A program made the position numbers and the translations under genes. This document shows, in pieces, positions 46,265-55,747 of a stretch of 64,000 bases of DNA. Under the pieces are notes generated by a model, which was not told where the DNA came from, searched no databases, and was given only the letters and a program-made list of their open reading frames with translations. Each line of letters begins with the position of its first letter. Within the stretch, counting starts at the first letter, position 1. Origin of the DNA: Brasilonema sp. CT11 (GTDB lineage Bacteria > Cyanobacteriota > Cyanobacteriia > Cyanobacteriales > Nostocaceae); NCBI RefSeq assembly GCF_017982655.1, contig NZ_JABXYX010000017.1, positions 1 to 64,000 on the forward strand, in the 5' to 3' direction.

Positions 46265-46729
46265 ATGCTGGAGGTCAAATTGCATAGAAGGTGTGAGCGA
46301 AATCGAAACCGTTCAAAAAGACGAGCTATCTACTGTCCAATTCATGGGTGCTATCTTGAAAGCGTCAGTCGAAAGTATCCTCTGTTTGCAGATCGTGCAG
46401 GACAACTACAGCAACGGGGATTTAGCCGACAGAATGCTTTGATTTTGATTGCAGCAAAAACTGCGGTTTCCTTAGAAGGTGAGTGGTTGGAGGCATTTTG
46501 GTGTGATCAGTGCCAACAAACCAAATGGTATCACGTTAAAAAGCGTGTTAACAAAACTCAAAACAAGGAAATTTGTATCTATGAGGTATCGATAGTATCT
46601 CCAGAACTTTGGCAACAAGCGATAGGGGTGATTCATCCAGAGGGAAATCCTTCCGTAGGCGAGTTTACTCGCAGACATGCAAAGATGCTTAGCTATAACG
46701 CAAGTAAAGATTTCCACTTTGGAGATTGA
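46265..46729 (+). CDS. Cys-rich hypothetical protein upstream of the Wzc-like gene
   Basis: 154 residues from the ATG at 46265; GTG at 46250 is an alternative, and neither has a strong ribosome site. The N-terminus is basic (HRRCERNRNRSKRRA). CPIHGC near residue 24 and CDQC near 78 could form a zinc ribbon. Conserved-looking QLQQRGFSRQNALILIA and WLEAFWCDQCQQTKWYHVKK lie between. There is no membrane segment. It is 43 nt upstream of the Wzc-like gene and likely co-transcribed, so a regulatory role in polysaccharide synthesis is a reasonable but unproven guess. Confidence 0.7.
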   Translation: MLEVKLHRRCERNRNRSKRRAIYCPIHGCYLESVSRKYPLFADRAGQLQQRGFSRQNALILIAAKTAVSLEGEWLEAFWCDQCQQTKWYHVKKRVNKTQNKEICIYEVSIVSPELWQQAIGVIHPEGNPSVGEFTRRHAKMLSYNASKDFHFGD

Positions 46730-46772
46730 GTGCGTCAGACAGTAACAATCATAAAATGCAATAGGAAAATCA

Positions 46773-48980
46773 ATGTCTGCTATGGAGCCTGTACAAAACT
46801 CTGAAGAAATAGATTTTCAAAAATACTGGCTGATCCTGCAAAGACGCTGGCTGCCTGCAGTAGGAGTTTGTGGAGTTGTTGTGATCGTTGCATCCTTACT
46901 TGCATTCTCATCAAAACCCACGTACAAGGCAGAAGGAAGCCTGTTGATTAAGACAAATCGTACCTCATCTCTAACAGGTTTGGGGGAAGCTATTGGACGG
47001 CTTGAGGCATTAACTACTGAAAGCAATCCGTCCGAGACTCAAGCAAAGATAGTGGCATCTGTTCCAGTTATTCAGGAAACCATTGCAGAACTTAATCTTA
47101 GAGATGATAAAGGGAAATACATCACAATTGAACAATTAACCAATACACTTAAAATCACCAGTCTAAAAGGAACTGAAATCCTGCAAATTTCCTATACTGA
47201 CAAAGATCCAAAACTGGCTGCCAGAGTTGTCAATAAGGTCATGCAGGCTTACATCAAAAATAACATAGAAGCGAATCGGCAAGAGGCTGTCTCAGCCCGC
47301 AAGTTTATTCAAAAACAACTACCAACAACAGAGGTATCTGTAAAAGAAGCTGAATCAGCGCTGCGCAAATTTAAAGAGAACAATCAAATCATCACCCTGC
47401 AAGAAGAAGCTAGTGCTGCAGTTCAAGCGATCGCCAAGTTAGATGATCAAATTTCTCAAGCCCAGGCTCAACTAGAAGATGTCACTGCTAAGTCAGAAAA
47501 ATTACAGGCTCAAGCAAAAATTGATTCGCAGCAAACCGTGATCAATTCCTCATTGACTCAGGCATCTGGCATTCAGCAAGTGCTGACTCAACTCCAGGAA
47601 GCACAAAGCCAGCTTGCGGTTGAGCGTACTCGTTTGAAGCCAGAACACCCTATTATTGTCAACTTGGAAGAAAAAGTTACTGCTCTCAACAGCGTGCTAC
47701 AACAGCGCATGAAGCAGGTCACTGGTAGCAATCAGCAAATTTCTCTGAAGAATTTACAGAATGGCTCTCTGCGAGAAAAGCTTCTGGAAGATTATGCTGG
47801 CATAGAAACACAACGCGTTGGTTTCGTCAAACAAATAGCTACATTGTCAAACCAACGAACTCTCTACAAAGAGCGAGCAAATATCTTGCCCAAGCTAGAA
47901 CAGACTCAGCGGGAACTTGAGCGCAAACTCAAAGCGGCTCAAACGACTTACGAAACACTTTTGACAAGACTGCAAGAGGTTCAAGTAGCCGAAAATCAAA
48001 ATATTGGAAATGCTCGTGTCATCTCCCCTGCCTTGGTACCTGATAAATCTACCGGAAGTGGAAAAATCCTGATTATAGGGGCTGGAGGAGTTTTAGGTGT
48101 CTTGTTTGGTGCCATTGCTGCCTTTGCTTTAGATACAATTGATCCATCACTTAAGACAGTTAAACAAGCCAAGGAATTGTTCAAATACACCTTACTCGGG
48201 GTGATACCTTTAACAGGTAAAAATCAAAACAAGAGTTTTAAAAAGCCAAAAGTGGATCAACCAATTCCTAGAGTGATTGGCAGAGATATTCCGCACTTTC
48301 CTGTAGGTGATGCGTACCAAATGCTACAATCTAACTTGAAGTTTCTAAGTTCGGATAGAGAACCAAGAGTCATTGTGGTGACGAGTTCCGTTTCTGGTGA
48401 GGGTAGATCTGAGGTTGCAGCAAATTTAGCGATGGCGATGACTCAAGTGGGGCATCGGGTTTTGCTGGTCGATGCCGATATGCGTCATCCAGTCCAGCAT
48501 CATATTTGGAATTTGACGAATGCTGTAGGTCTAAGTCATGTCATAGTTAATCCCGATACCCTTGATCTAGCTTTACAGGAAGTGATGCCTAACCTACACG
48601 TTATTCCTGCTGGAGTTGTACCTCCAAATCCAGTAGCACTATTGGACTCTAAGTGTATGGCTGCACTTGTTAGCTCGTTTGCAGAAGAATATGATTTTGT
48701 AATCTTTGATACCGCTCCTTTAGGCGGAGTCGCAGATGCTGCAGTGTTAGGCAATCTAGTTGACGGTATACTATGGGTTGTTCGCCCAGGAGTGGTTGAT
48801 TTTCCGAGTGCCAATGCGGCTAGAGACTTTTTGAAACAGTCAGGACACAATGTGTTGGGTATGGTGATTAATGGTGTGAATGTGAAGGGTGAGCCTGACA
48901 GCTATTTTTACTATACTAAAGAAGCAGTTGAGTCGAGTCGTAGTGTATCTCAAAATTCTGTAGTTGTAAGACGGAATTGA
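46773..48980 (+). CDS. Wzc-like polysaccharide co-polymerase / tyrosine autokinase with variant Walker A
   Basis: 735 residues. An N-terminal Wzz domain with membrane helix (WLPAVGVCGVVVIVASLLAF) is followed by a long periplasmic coiled coil (about 170-400) with a GNVR-like end, a second helix (ILIIGAGGVLGVLFGAIAAF) and a cytoplasmic BY-kinase domain. The kinase has Walker A' VLLVDADMRHP and Walker B FVIFDTAPLGG. The Walker A loop reads SSVSGEGRSE, with Arg545 in place of the invariant Lys and Glu for Thr, so ATP binding may be weakened. The C-terminus has few tyrosines (YFYYTKEAVE), a short cluster. It controls chain length and export of exopolysaccharide. Start has AGGAAA upstream. Confidence 0.9.
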   Translation: MSAMEPVQNSEEIDFQKYWLILQRRWLPAVGVCGVVVIVASLLAFSSKPTYKAEGSLLIKTNRTSSLTGLGEAIGRLEALTTESNPSETQAKIVASVPVIQETIAELNLRDDKGKYITIEQLTNTLKITSLKGTEILQISYTDKDPKLAARVVNKVMQAYIKNNIEANRQEAVSARKFIQKQLPTTEVSVKEAESALRKFKENNQIITLQEEASAAVQAIAKLDDQISQAQAQLEDVTAKSEKLQAQAKIDSQQTVINSSLTQASGIQQVLTQLQEAQSQLAVERTRLKPEHPIIVNLEEKVTALNSVLQQRMKQVTGSNQQISLKNLQNGSLREKLLEDYAGIETQRVGFVKQIATLSNQRTLYKERANILPKLEQTQRELERKLKAAQTTYETLLTRLQEVQVAENQNIGNARVISPALVPDKSTGSGKILIIGAGGVLGVLFGAIAAFALDTIDPSLKTVKQAKELFKYTLLGVIPLTGKNQNKSFKKPKVDQPIPRVIGRDIPHFPVGDAYQMLQSNLKFLSSDREPRVIVVTSSVSGEGRSEVAANLAMAMTQVGHRVLLVDADMRHPVQHHIWNLTNAVGLSHVIVNPDTLDLALQEVMPNLHVIPAGVVPPNPVALLDSKCMAALVSSFAEEYDFVIFDTAPLGGVADAAVLGNLVDGILWVVRPGVVDFPSANAARDFLKQSGHNVLGMVINGVNVKGEPDSYFYYTKEAVESSRSVSQNSVVVRRN

Positions 48981-49240
48981 TCAGGAACTATTGGTAGAGG
49001 TAATTTGTTTGTAAACCCGTCTACCAATTACTATTGAGGAAATTACTTAGATAATCACAAAAAAATCTCATAATTTATCAACACTACGAACTCACTAATC
49101 ATCGTTGTTTAGCTAGCTTTTCATTGAACCTTTTGGATCAAGCTGTGACATATCAAAAGCCGCTTCTAATTTTTTAGATAGTTCATTTTGCAAAAAACGA
49201 AAGCAAAATATTAAAATTTTAAAACAATTCATTAAGTAAG

Positions 49241-51061
49241 ATGAAAACATATCTTTCAAAGTTTTTATACGTCATATCGGCGAAGAAAAGAACAATTTTT
49301 GTTTTATTATGTTTGTTTTTATTAACTTCAGTATTGGATGCTTTAGGTATTGGATTAGTAGGACCGTTCATGAGTTTAGCCACACACCCAGATTTAGTTT
49401 TTAAAAGCTCCTGGTTAAATTGGGGCTACGTGAATTCAGGTTTTCAATCTACTAGTCAATATATTGCTTTATTAGGGTTGGGAATTATTTTTGTTTTTGC
49501 CATTAAGTCATTATTATACTTCCAAGTTCAAAGATACATTTTTAACTTCAGTCTAACTCAGCAAGGATTACTTAGACTCAGGTTACTGCATGGTTATTTA
49601 ACAGTCAATTATACTTATCACTTAAGTAAAAATAGTGCCTCGTTAATTCAAAATATTATTCATGAAACTTTTCTTTTCTGTTACTCTGTCACGCTTCCTC
49701 TTTTGAGTTCTGCTGCAAACTCTGTTGTTGTATTTGCTTTAATAACTCTGTTACTTCAAACAGATTTTTCGGCAACAGCCAGCATTTTGCTAATGCTGAT
49801 ATTGGCATTTGCTTTTTACAATAGATTTAAAGACAAGATGGCTTATTGGGGTAAAGAAGGAAGTGAATCAGATACTGAAATGATTCGGATTATAAATCAT
49901 AGTGTAGGAGGATTAAAAGAAACAAGAGTTATAGGTTGCGAATCGTACTTTGAGAGTCAGATGAACATACAAGCTCAGAGACACGCATTGACAGGTAGTT
50001 TATTTCAAGTTTTTCAAAACTTACCACGTATTGCAATTGAGGCACTTCTAGTTACATTTATAGTATGTTTCATATCTATATCTTTAGTATTAAATCAAAA
50101 TCCACAAAACCTAATTTCAATTTTAAGCATTTTCGCTGTTGCCTCTATTCGGTTAATTCCAGCGGCGAGTCAATTAATGTCTGCACTTGGTACATTAAGA
50201 AATTCAAGTTACTCACTTAATAAATTGTATTTTGATTTACAAGAATTAGAAAGTAATAAATTAAATAGTATCAAGTACATCGATATTTTATATAAATCAG
50301 AACCTGAAGAATTTATTAGGAAGTCAAATAATTTTAAAAAATTAAGTTTTCGGAATCATATAAGTATAAAACAACTTAATTATTGTTATCCTAATGTATC
50401 AAAAAAATCTTTAAATAATCTTACATTAACTATTAATAAGGGTGAATCTATTGCTCTGATTGGTAAATCTGGAGCAGGTAAAACAACTTTGGTAGATGTT
50501 ATTTTAGGTTTATTGATACCTAATCATGGAGACATTACAGTAGATGAAGTATCTATATATAATGAGAACTTACGCTCTTGGCAAAATATGATCGGCTATA
50601 TTCCTCAATCTATTTTCCTAATGGACGACACGATTGAGAGGAATATTGCTTTTGGTGTTCCAGATAATCAAATTGATTCACAACAATTGCAAAAGGCAAT
50701 TCAAACTGCTCAACTTGAAGAATTGATTTTGCAACTTCCTGATGGAATGAAAACTTCTGTTGGAGAGCGTGGGGTGCGGTTGTCTGGTGGTCAGCGTCAA
50801 CGGATAGGAATTGCTCGAGCGCTTTACCACCAAAGAGAGATTTTAATTTTAGATGAAGCTACATCAGCATTAGATAATGAAACAGAAAACCTAATTTCTG
50901 AGGCAATCCGGTCATTGAGTCGTACAAAAACGTTAATCCTTATTGCTCATAGACTTTCCACTGTAGAACATTGCGATCGCATCTATGTACTTGAACATGG
51001 AAGGATAGTCAAGTCAGGAAGTTATCGAGAGGTGGTCTTGGGACAAACGATCTCATCTTGA
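49241..51061 (+). CDS. ABC exporter half-transporter (MsbA/HepA-like)
   Basis: 606 residues. Six-helix membrane domain (about 1-320) followed by the ATPase: Walker A LIGKSGAGKTTLVD, signature RLSGGQRQRIGIARA, Walker B ILILDEATSALD, H-loop IAHRLSTVEH. Length and layout match Anabaena HepA, an exporter needed for heterocyst envelope polysaccharide, though orthology cannot be decided here. It is AT-rich and full of Asn/Lys/Ile codons compared with the Wzc gene upstream. It sits in the exopolysaccharide cluster, and no Wzx flippase is present, so it may export the lipid-linked sugar or another cluster product. Confidence 0.9.
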   Translation: MKTYLSKFLYVISAKKRTIFVLLCLFLLTSVLDALGIGLVGPFMSLATHPDLVFKSSWLNWGYVNSGFQSTSQYIALLGLGIIFVFAIKSLLYFQVQRYIFNFSLTQQGLLRLRLLHGYLTVNYTYHLSKNSASLIQNIIHETFLFCYSVTLPLLSSAANSVVVFALITLLLQTDFSATASILLMLILAFAFYNRFKDKMAYWGKEGSESDTEMIRIINHSVGGLKETRVIGCESYFESQMNIQAQRHALTGSLFQVFQNLPRIAIEALLVTFIVCFISISLVLNQNPQNLISILSIFAVASIRLIPAASQLMSALGTLRNSSYSLNKLYFDLQELESNKLNSIKYIDILYKSEPEEFIRKSNNFKKLSFRNHISIKQLNYCYPNVSKKSLNNLTLTINKGESIALIGKSGAGKTTLVDVILGLLIPNHGDITVDEVSIYNENLRSWQNMIGYIPQSIFLMDDTIERNIAFGVPDNQIDSQQLQKAIQTAQLEELILQLPDGMKTSVGERGVRLSGGQRQRIGIARALYHQREILILDEATSALDNETENLISEAIRSLSRTKTLILIAHRLSTVEHCDRIYVLEHGRIVKSGSYREVVLGQTISS

Positions 51062-51545
51062 ATTTTTCTTTAAATAATCTTTAAATAATAAATACTGAAA
51101 ATTCAATGAAATCACATTCTGACTATGTGCTTCTGATTCCATTCTGTGTAAGTAAAGACTTTAACCAAATTTTATAGAAATGTTTACCTGGATTTAACGT
51201 GAGTAGTCATTTGGAGTATGATGCAAAAGATAATATTGCAAATTAATATCAATAAATTTTACTTTATAGCGAGTATTAATAGTTTAAACTACTGCTTATC
51301 AAAAGCCATAACTCTTAGCTCGACTTTATTAAAATCGAACAATCTAATACATATTTTTGAGAAAAATTATAGCTAATCTGTGATCAATTCTGTTGAGAGC
51401 AAAAAATTTTCTTCCACTGATGATAAATAAGGGTTTGCGCATATGCATTTGCAATTTGTGAAAAATGCATAAAGTCGAGTTTAGGCTGTCTTTTCACAAA
51501 AGGATAATGGTATTATAAATTACCGAAACTCAACTGAAATGAATC
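51062..51545. other. 484-nt AT-rich gap in the polysaccharide cluster
   Basis: No gene, hairpin or RNA is recognised. It separates the ABC exporter from the amino-sugar module and may hold a promoter for the latter. Confidence 0.5.
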
Positions 51546-51989
51546 ATGATGGAACAAATTATCTACCAGGATCAGTTACTTGCTGTGATTATTTCCCATA
51601 AATTTGACAAACCAGGGATTCACTTCTTCACACCCAACGAACTTTCCCAGCAATTAGCATATATGCGTCATCCAAAGGGAAAAATTATTCAACCTCACGT
51701 CCATAATGCTGTACCTCGTGAAGTGCTTTATACTCAAGAGGTTCTCTTTATCAAAAAAGGCAAGTTGCGTGTTGACTTTTACAACGACCAACAGAAGTAT
51801 CTAGAAAGCCGTATGTTAGAAGGCGGTGATGTTATTCTTCTAGTCACTGGTGGGCATGGTTTTGAGGTGCTTGAAGAAATCGAGATGATTGAGGTTAAAC
51901 AAGGTCCCTATTTGGGAGAGCAGGATAAAACCCGGTTTGTGGGCATTTCAGCACAGGAAGCTAAGATACTGGAGTTGAGTAAGCCATGA
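51546..51989 (+). CDS. cupin-fold protein of the amino-sugar module
   Basis: 147 residues. A cupin-like core: PHVHNAVPREVLYTQEVLFI (HxH metal-type motif) followed by KGKLRVDFYNDQ and GGDVILLVTGGHGFEVLE. Such proteins in sugar clusters can be isomerases, epimerases or sensors, but the substrate is not evident. Two ATGs at 51546 and 51549 can start it. Its TGA overlaps the ATG of the aminotransferase gene by four bases, so translation is coupled. Confidence 0.75.
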   Translation: MMEQIIYQDQLLAVIISHKFDKPGIHFFTPNELSQQLAYMRHPKGKIIQPHVHNAVPREVLYTQEVLFIKKGKLRVDFYNDQQKYLESRMLEGGDVILLVTGGHGFEVLEEIEMIEVKQGPYLGEQDKTRFVGISAQEAKILELSKP

Positions 51990-53101
51990 AGCCAATTCCA
52001 GTCAACGAACCACTGCTAAACGGAAACGAGAATAAATACTTATTTGAATGTATCGAAACTGGTTGGATTTCTTCTGAAGGACCCTTTGTTAAACAATTTG
52101 AAGAACAATTTGCTGCCAGTGTGGGATGCAAATATGGAATAGCTGTCTGCAACGGTTCTGTTGCTCTTGATGCAGCAGTTGCAGCATTAGGAATTAGCTC
52201 TGGGGATGAAGTCATTCTGCCCACATTCACGATTATTTCTTGTGCGGCTGCGATTGTCCGTGCTGGTGCTGTACCAGTAGTCGTAGATTGTGATCCGCAC
52301 ACCTGGAATATGGATGTTAACCAGATTGAGGACAAAATTACAGCCAGGACAAAAGCCATTATGGTTGTTCATATCTATGGGCTACCCGTAGATATGGATC
52401 AAGTGTTGAACTTAGCCGACAAGTATGGGCTGCATATTATAGAAGATGCTGCCGAAATGCACGGTCAAACCTATAAAGGACGCCCTTGTGGTAGCTTCGG
52501 CACTATCAGTACCTTCAGTTTTTACCCTAACAAGCACATAACCACAGGCGAGGGGGGAATGCTGCTGACTAATGATGAGAAGTTAGCAGAACGTTGCCGT
52601 TCTTTACGCAATTTGTGCTTTCAACCCCAAAAACGCTTTGTGCATGAAGAGTTGGGTTGGAATATGCGAATGACTAACTTACAAGCAGCGATTGGGGTTG
52701 CTCAGTTAGAGCGTTTGGATGAGTTTGTAGCACGTAAGCGACGAATGGGACAAATTTACACAGAATTACTTGCGAATATCCCTGACGTACAGTTACCGTT
52801 GCCGCGCACTACATATGCAACAAATATATACTGGGTGTACGGTCTAGTTTTAAAAGACAATGTAGCATTTGACGCTCAAGAAGCGATGCAGTATCTTGCT
52901 GGGCACAAGATCGGTACTCGTCCTTTCTTTTGGTGTATGCATGAACAACCTGTGTTCAGAAAGATGGGATTATTTGAGGAAGAATTTTGCCCAGTGGCAG
53001 AAAACATCGCTCGTCGGGGTTTCTATATTCCTAGTGGACTCGCACTCACAAATGAACAAATGACACAGGTGGCACTGGCAGTTAAGGACATTTTGAAATG
53101 A
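51986..53101 (+). CDS. DegT/DnrJ/EryC1/StrS PLP-dependent sugar aminotransferase
   Basis: 371 residues. The PLP Lys183 lies in FYPNKHITTGEGGM, a sequence typical of perosamine-synthase-like members, with NGSVALDAAVAALG and IEDAAEMHGQTYKG at the usual positions. It converts a keto sugar nucleotide to an amino sugar nucleotide, so the exopolysaccharide probably contains an amino deoxy sugar. The stop overlaps the ATG of a decayed methyltransferase gene by four bases, showing the original operon arrangement. Confidence 0.93.
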   Translation: MKPIPVNEPLLNGNENKYLFECIETGWISSEGPFVKQFEEQFAASVGCKYGIAVCNGSVALDAAVAALGISSGDEVILPTFTIISCAAAIVRAGAVPVVVDCDPHTWNMDVNQIEDKITARTKAIMVVHIYGLPVDMDQVLNLADKYGLHIIEDAAEMHGQTYKGRPCGSFGTISTFSFYPNKHITTGEGGMLLTNDEKLAERCRSLRNLCFQPQKRFVHEELGWNMRMTNLQAAIGVAQLERLDEFVARKRRMGQIYTELLANIPDVQLPLPRTTYATNIYWVYGLVLKDNVAFDAQEAMQYLAGHKIGTRPFFWCMHEQPVFRKMGLFEEEFCPVAENIARRGFYIPSGLALTNEQMTQVALAVKDILK

Positions 53102-53463
53102 AGAAGATTATCAAGCAGATTTCATTTGCTAAACAGATTTACCGACTTTTTCAAGAAAAGTAGTACAAGCATCGGTTTGCTAAAGATTACTATGGTGGTT
53201 TTTCTAACGTGTTTTAGAGATTTGAATAAGTCAGCGTTAAAAAATTAACTTATTTAACAAAATGTAAAATCAGCCAACGGCAAAGGAATGCCTCATTAGG
53301 TGAGTTTTTACAAAACTCAATATAGTTTTATCATGCCGACTCATTTAGTTGGGTTGGCTATGAGTTAATTGAAATTTGGGAAGATAGAGTTGACTCTTGT
53401 ATAGTCTTCTCTCATCCAGATAACTCAATTCGCTTTCTATCACGAATTTTACTGAAAATTTAA
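53098..53463 (+). pseudogene. remnant of a TIGR04325-type methyltransferase
   Basis: One reading frame starts at the ATG overlapping the aminotransferase stop: MKKIIKQISFAKQIYRLFQE, then a TAG (53161), then HRFAKDYYGGFSNVF, TAG (53215), RFE and TAA (53227). After an in-frame TAG at 53323 it ends GYELIEIWEDRVDSCIVFSH with PDNSIRF before the final TAA. YYGGFSNVF-x-RFE resembles the N-terminus of this methyltransferase family and the last part its C-terminus, so the middle has been deleted. The family name is from memory; the remnant status is well supported. Confidence 0.55.
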
Positions 53464-53469
53464 CTTTTG

Positions 53470-54243
53470 ATGATTATGAGTATTTTTAACAACTATGCCC
53501 GTTACTATGATATTCTCTACCGAGATAAGGATTATGTTGGAGAAACAAAGTTTATTCAACAGTTAATTCAAACTCATGCACCAAATGCACAGAAAATTCT
53601 AGAGTTAGGCTGTGGTACTGGAAATCATGCAGTTCTCCTAGCAAAGGAAGGGTACCAAATTCATGGGGTGGATTTGAGTCAGGAAATGTTACAAAAAGCT
53701 GACAGCCGCCTCTCCCAACTCCATCCAGAATTAGCTTCTCAACTAAAATTTACTCATGGAGATATTCGTCACCTCAGGCTGAATCAGACATTTGATGTCA
53801 TCCTCTCTCTTTTTCATGTCATCAGCTACCAAATTACGAATGAGGATTTACTGGCAGCTTTTACTACTGTAAAGGAACATTTAAAGCCAGGCGGAATTTT
53901 TGTTTTTGATATATGGTATGGACCTGCAGTGTTAACTGAACGTCCTAGAGTTAGAGTCAAACGTCTAGAAGATGAAAAAATACTAGTTACCAGAATTGCA
54001 GAGCCAGTAGTGCATGCAAATGAGAATTTAGTAGATGTCAATTACCAAGTCTTTATTAAGGACAAAAACAGCAATTCGGTTAATGAGCTTCGAGAAACTC
54101 ACCGAATGCGTTATCTGTTTAAGCCAGAAATAGAATTGGTGTCGCAGAAAGTTCAGATGACAATACTCGAATATCAGGAGTGGATGACCAATCGAGAACC
54201 AGGGTTTGACAGTTGGGGCGTTTACTTTGTAATTTGTGGATAA
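53470..54243 (+). CDS. class I SAM-dependent methyltransferase (amino-sugar N-methyltransferase-like)
   Basis: 257 residues from ATG 53470; ATG 53476 (MSIFNNYARYYD) is equally likely, the frame also opening with a TTG at 53467. SAM-binding motif I ILELGCGTGNHAV, then GVDLSQEMLQKA and KPGGIFVFDIWYGPAV. YDILYRDKDYVGE at the N-terminus resembles the DesVI/TylM1 enzymes that dimethylate amino sugars. With the aminotransferase upstream this suggests an N-methylated amino sugar in the exopolysaccharide. The exact substrate is not known. Confidence 0.85.
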   Translation: MIMSIFNNYARYYDILYRDKDYVGETKFIQQLIQTHAPNAQKILELGCGTGNHAVLLAKEGYQIHGVDLSQEMLQKADSRLSQLHPELASQLKFTHGDIRHLRLNQTFDVILSLFHVISYQITNEDLLAAFTTVKEHLKPGGIFVFDIWYGPAVLTERPRVRVKRLEDEKILVTRIAEPVVHANENLVDVNYQVFIKDKNSNSVNELRETHRMRYLFKPEIELVSQKVQMTILEYQEWMTNREPGFDSWGVYFVICG

Positions 54244-54418
54244 GAGGATGTCTGAAAAGTTTTGGGCGCTTAAAACCGCGACTACACAAACCAAGTCTTT
54301 CTTGTGCGGACTAACAGAAAATTAAGGTTTTAAAACCCGTGTAGGCGGGTTTTGCCTGTGTAGCCGCGACTTCTAGTCACTAGATATAGTATTAAAATAG
54401 ACTTTTCAGACATCCTCT
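54243..54418. repeat. foldback (MITE-like) element, family D, perfect 18-bp ends
   Basis: AGAGGATGTCTGAAAAGT (54243-54260) and ACTTTTCAGACATCCTCT (54401-54418) are exact inverse complements. TA dinucleotides flank the likely ends (54241-54242, 54418-54419). The inside holds a GC-rich repeat (CGTGTAGGCGGGTTTTGCC). A similar end (AGAGGATGTTTCAAAAGT) occurs at 16241. No protein is encoded. Confidence 0.75.
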
Positions 54419-54434
54419 AAGAGAAACCTAAACC

Positions 54435-55661
54435 ATGAATAGATCGTGCTGCATATTTTTTTATGAAGGACATATAAGCGTTGCTCCAACTATCATTAGC
54501 TTAGTTAACTCTCTTAGTGAGCAAGGGTACCGTGTCTTTCTCTATTCTACCAAGCATAACTCATCAACGTTCAAAATACCCAATGATCGGACAGTCGTTG
54601 TTAATTTTCCAAAGGGATATAACATACCTGCAATCAATATAATTTATACAGTTCTTGGCATTATTAAACTAGGGATGTTAGTAAGAGTAATAGAGTTATT
54701 TTTATTTCTATTACAGTCTAGTTTTTATACATTCAAAAACTATGATTTGATCTTACCCAAGAATAGTATTATTATTGGTGTTGATGCAAATGGATCAATT
54801 GCATCGTTGCTAAATTTCTATTTTTTCAAGCAAAAGTTTGCATATCTTTCTTTAGAGATTTATCCTCCAAAGTACTTTGGAAAGCTAGCTAGAATTATCA
54901 AGTGGTTGGAATGCTTGGCATATCGCAAAGCTGAGTGTGTTATTATTCAAGACGAAGACAGATTTAAAAGTCTTGGAGAGTTTAATAACTATCATCATAG
55001 TAAGGTATTTTACCTGCCAAATTCGACTATGTCTTGTGATGACATTAATCAAAAATTAACTGATAGTAATTACTTGAAAAATATCTTGAAATTGAGTGAT
55101 AAAGATTTCCCATATATCATAATTCAAGCTGGAATGATATGTGATGAAGTATTTTCTCAAGAATTAGCTTATGCTTTTAGCTTTATCAACAATGGAAGTG
55201 CATTAGTTCTCCACGAAAAAGAAAAAAGGGATGTAAAAGAACCATACATAAAGTTATTGAAAAAAACGAATTCACAGAACCTTTTTCTATCATTAGATCC
55301 CCTGCCTTTTGAAAGGATAAATGAAGTGTTTGCTTCTGCAACTATTGGATTGGCATTTTATAAAAATATCAATCACAATTTTGGTCAAATTGCTAAAGCG
55401 TCAGGAAAGTTGTCTTTTTATTTAAAATATGGAAAACCTGTATTAGTCAACAATTTGGAATCTCTATCTACTCTGGTTGAAAAATACAAAATTGGCGTTG
55501 TTATCCAAAATCCTTCTGACCCTGTTGAGATTCAATCAGCTATCGAACGGATATTAAGCAATTACAGTTTTTTCTCTAACAATGCTAAATTTTGTTTTGC
55601 AGAAGAATTTGACTTCGCTAAGAAAGCTAAGCCTTTTATATCTTATATAACTAGTTGGTAA
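54435..55661 (+). CDS. glycosyltransferase, GT-B fold (GT4-like)
   Basis: 408 residues, very AT-rich. The N-terminal MNRSCCIFFYEGHISVAPTI and GVDANGSIASLLNFY belong to a GT-B N-domain; the C-terminal part has ILQAG-like IIIQAGMICDEVFSQEL and GQIAKASGKLSFYLKYGKPV, where the sugar-nucleotide site is expected. The E-x7-E motif is weak, so the class is inferred from fold-like order and context. Start follows 14 nt after the inverted-repeat element, which could have supplied or replaced its promoter region. Confidence 0.7.
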   Translation: MNRSCCIFFYEGHISVAPTIISLVNSLSEQGYRVFLYSTKHNSSTFKIPNDRTVVVNFPKGYNIPAINIIYTVLGIIKLGMLVRVIELFLFLLQSSFYTFKNYDLILPKNSIIIGVDANGSIASLLNFYFFKQKFAYLSLEIYPPKYFGKLARIIKWLECLAYRKAECVIIQDEDRFKSLGEFNNYHHSKVFYLPNSTMSCDDINQKLTDSNYLKNILKLSDKDFPYIIIQAGMICDEVFSQELAYAFSFINNGSALVLHEKEKRDVKEPYIKLLKKTNSQNLFLSLDPLPFERINEVFASATIGLAFYKNINHNFGQIAKASGKLSFYLKYGKPVLVNNLESLSTLVEKYKIGVVIQNPSDPVEIQSAIERILSNYSFFSNNAKFCFAEEFDFAKKAKPFISYITSW

Positions 55662-55747
55662 TTAGTAAGATATGTGATTGTGAAGATTATAACTTTATTT
55701 AATAACTGTCGAGATGATCATCATATTATATTTAATAAAAAATCTAT

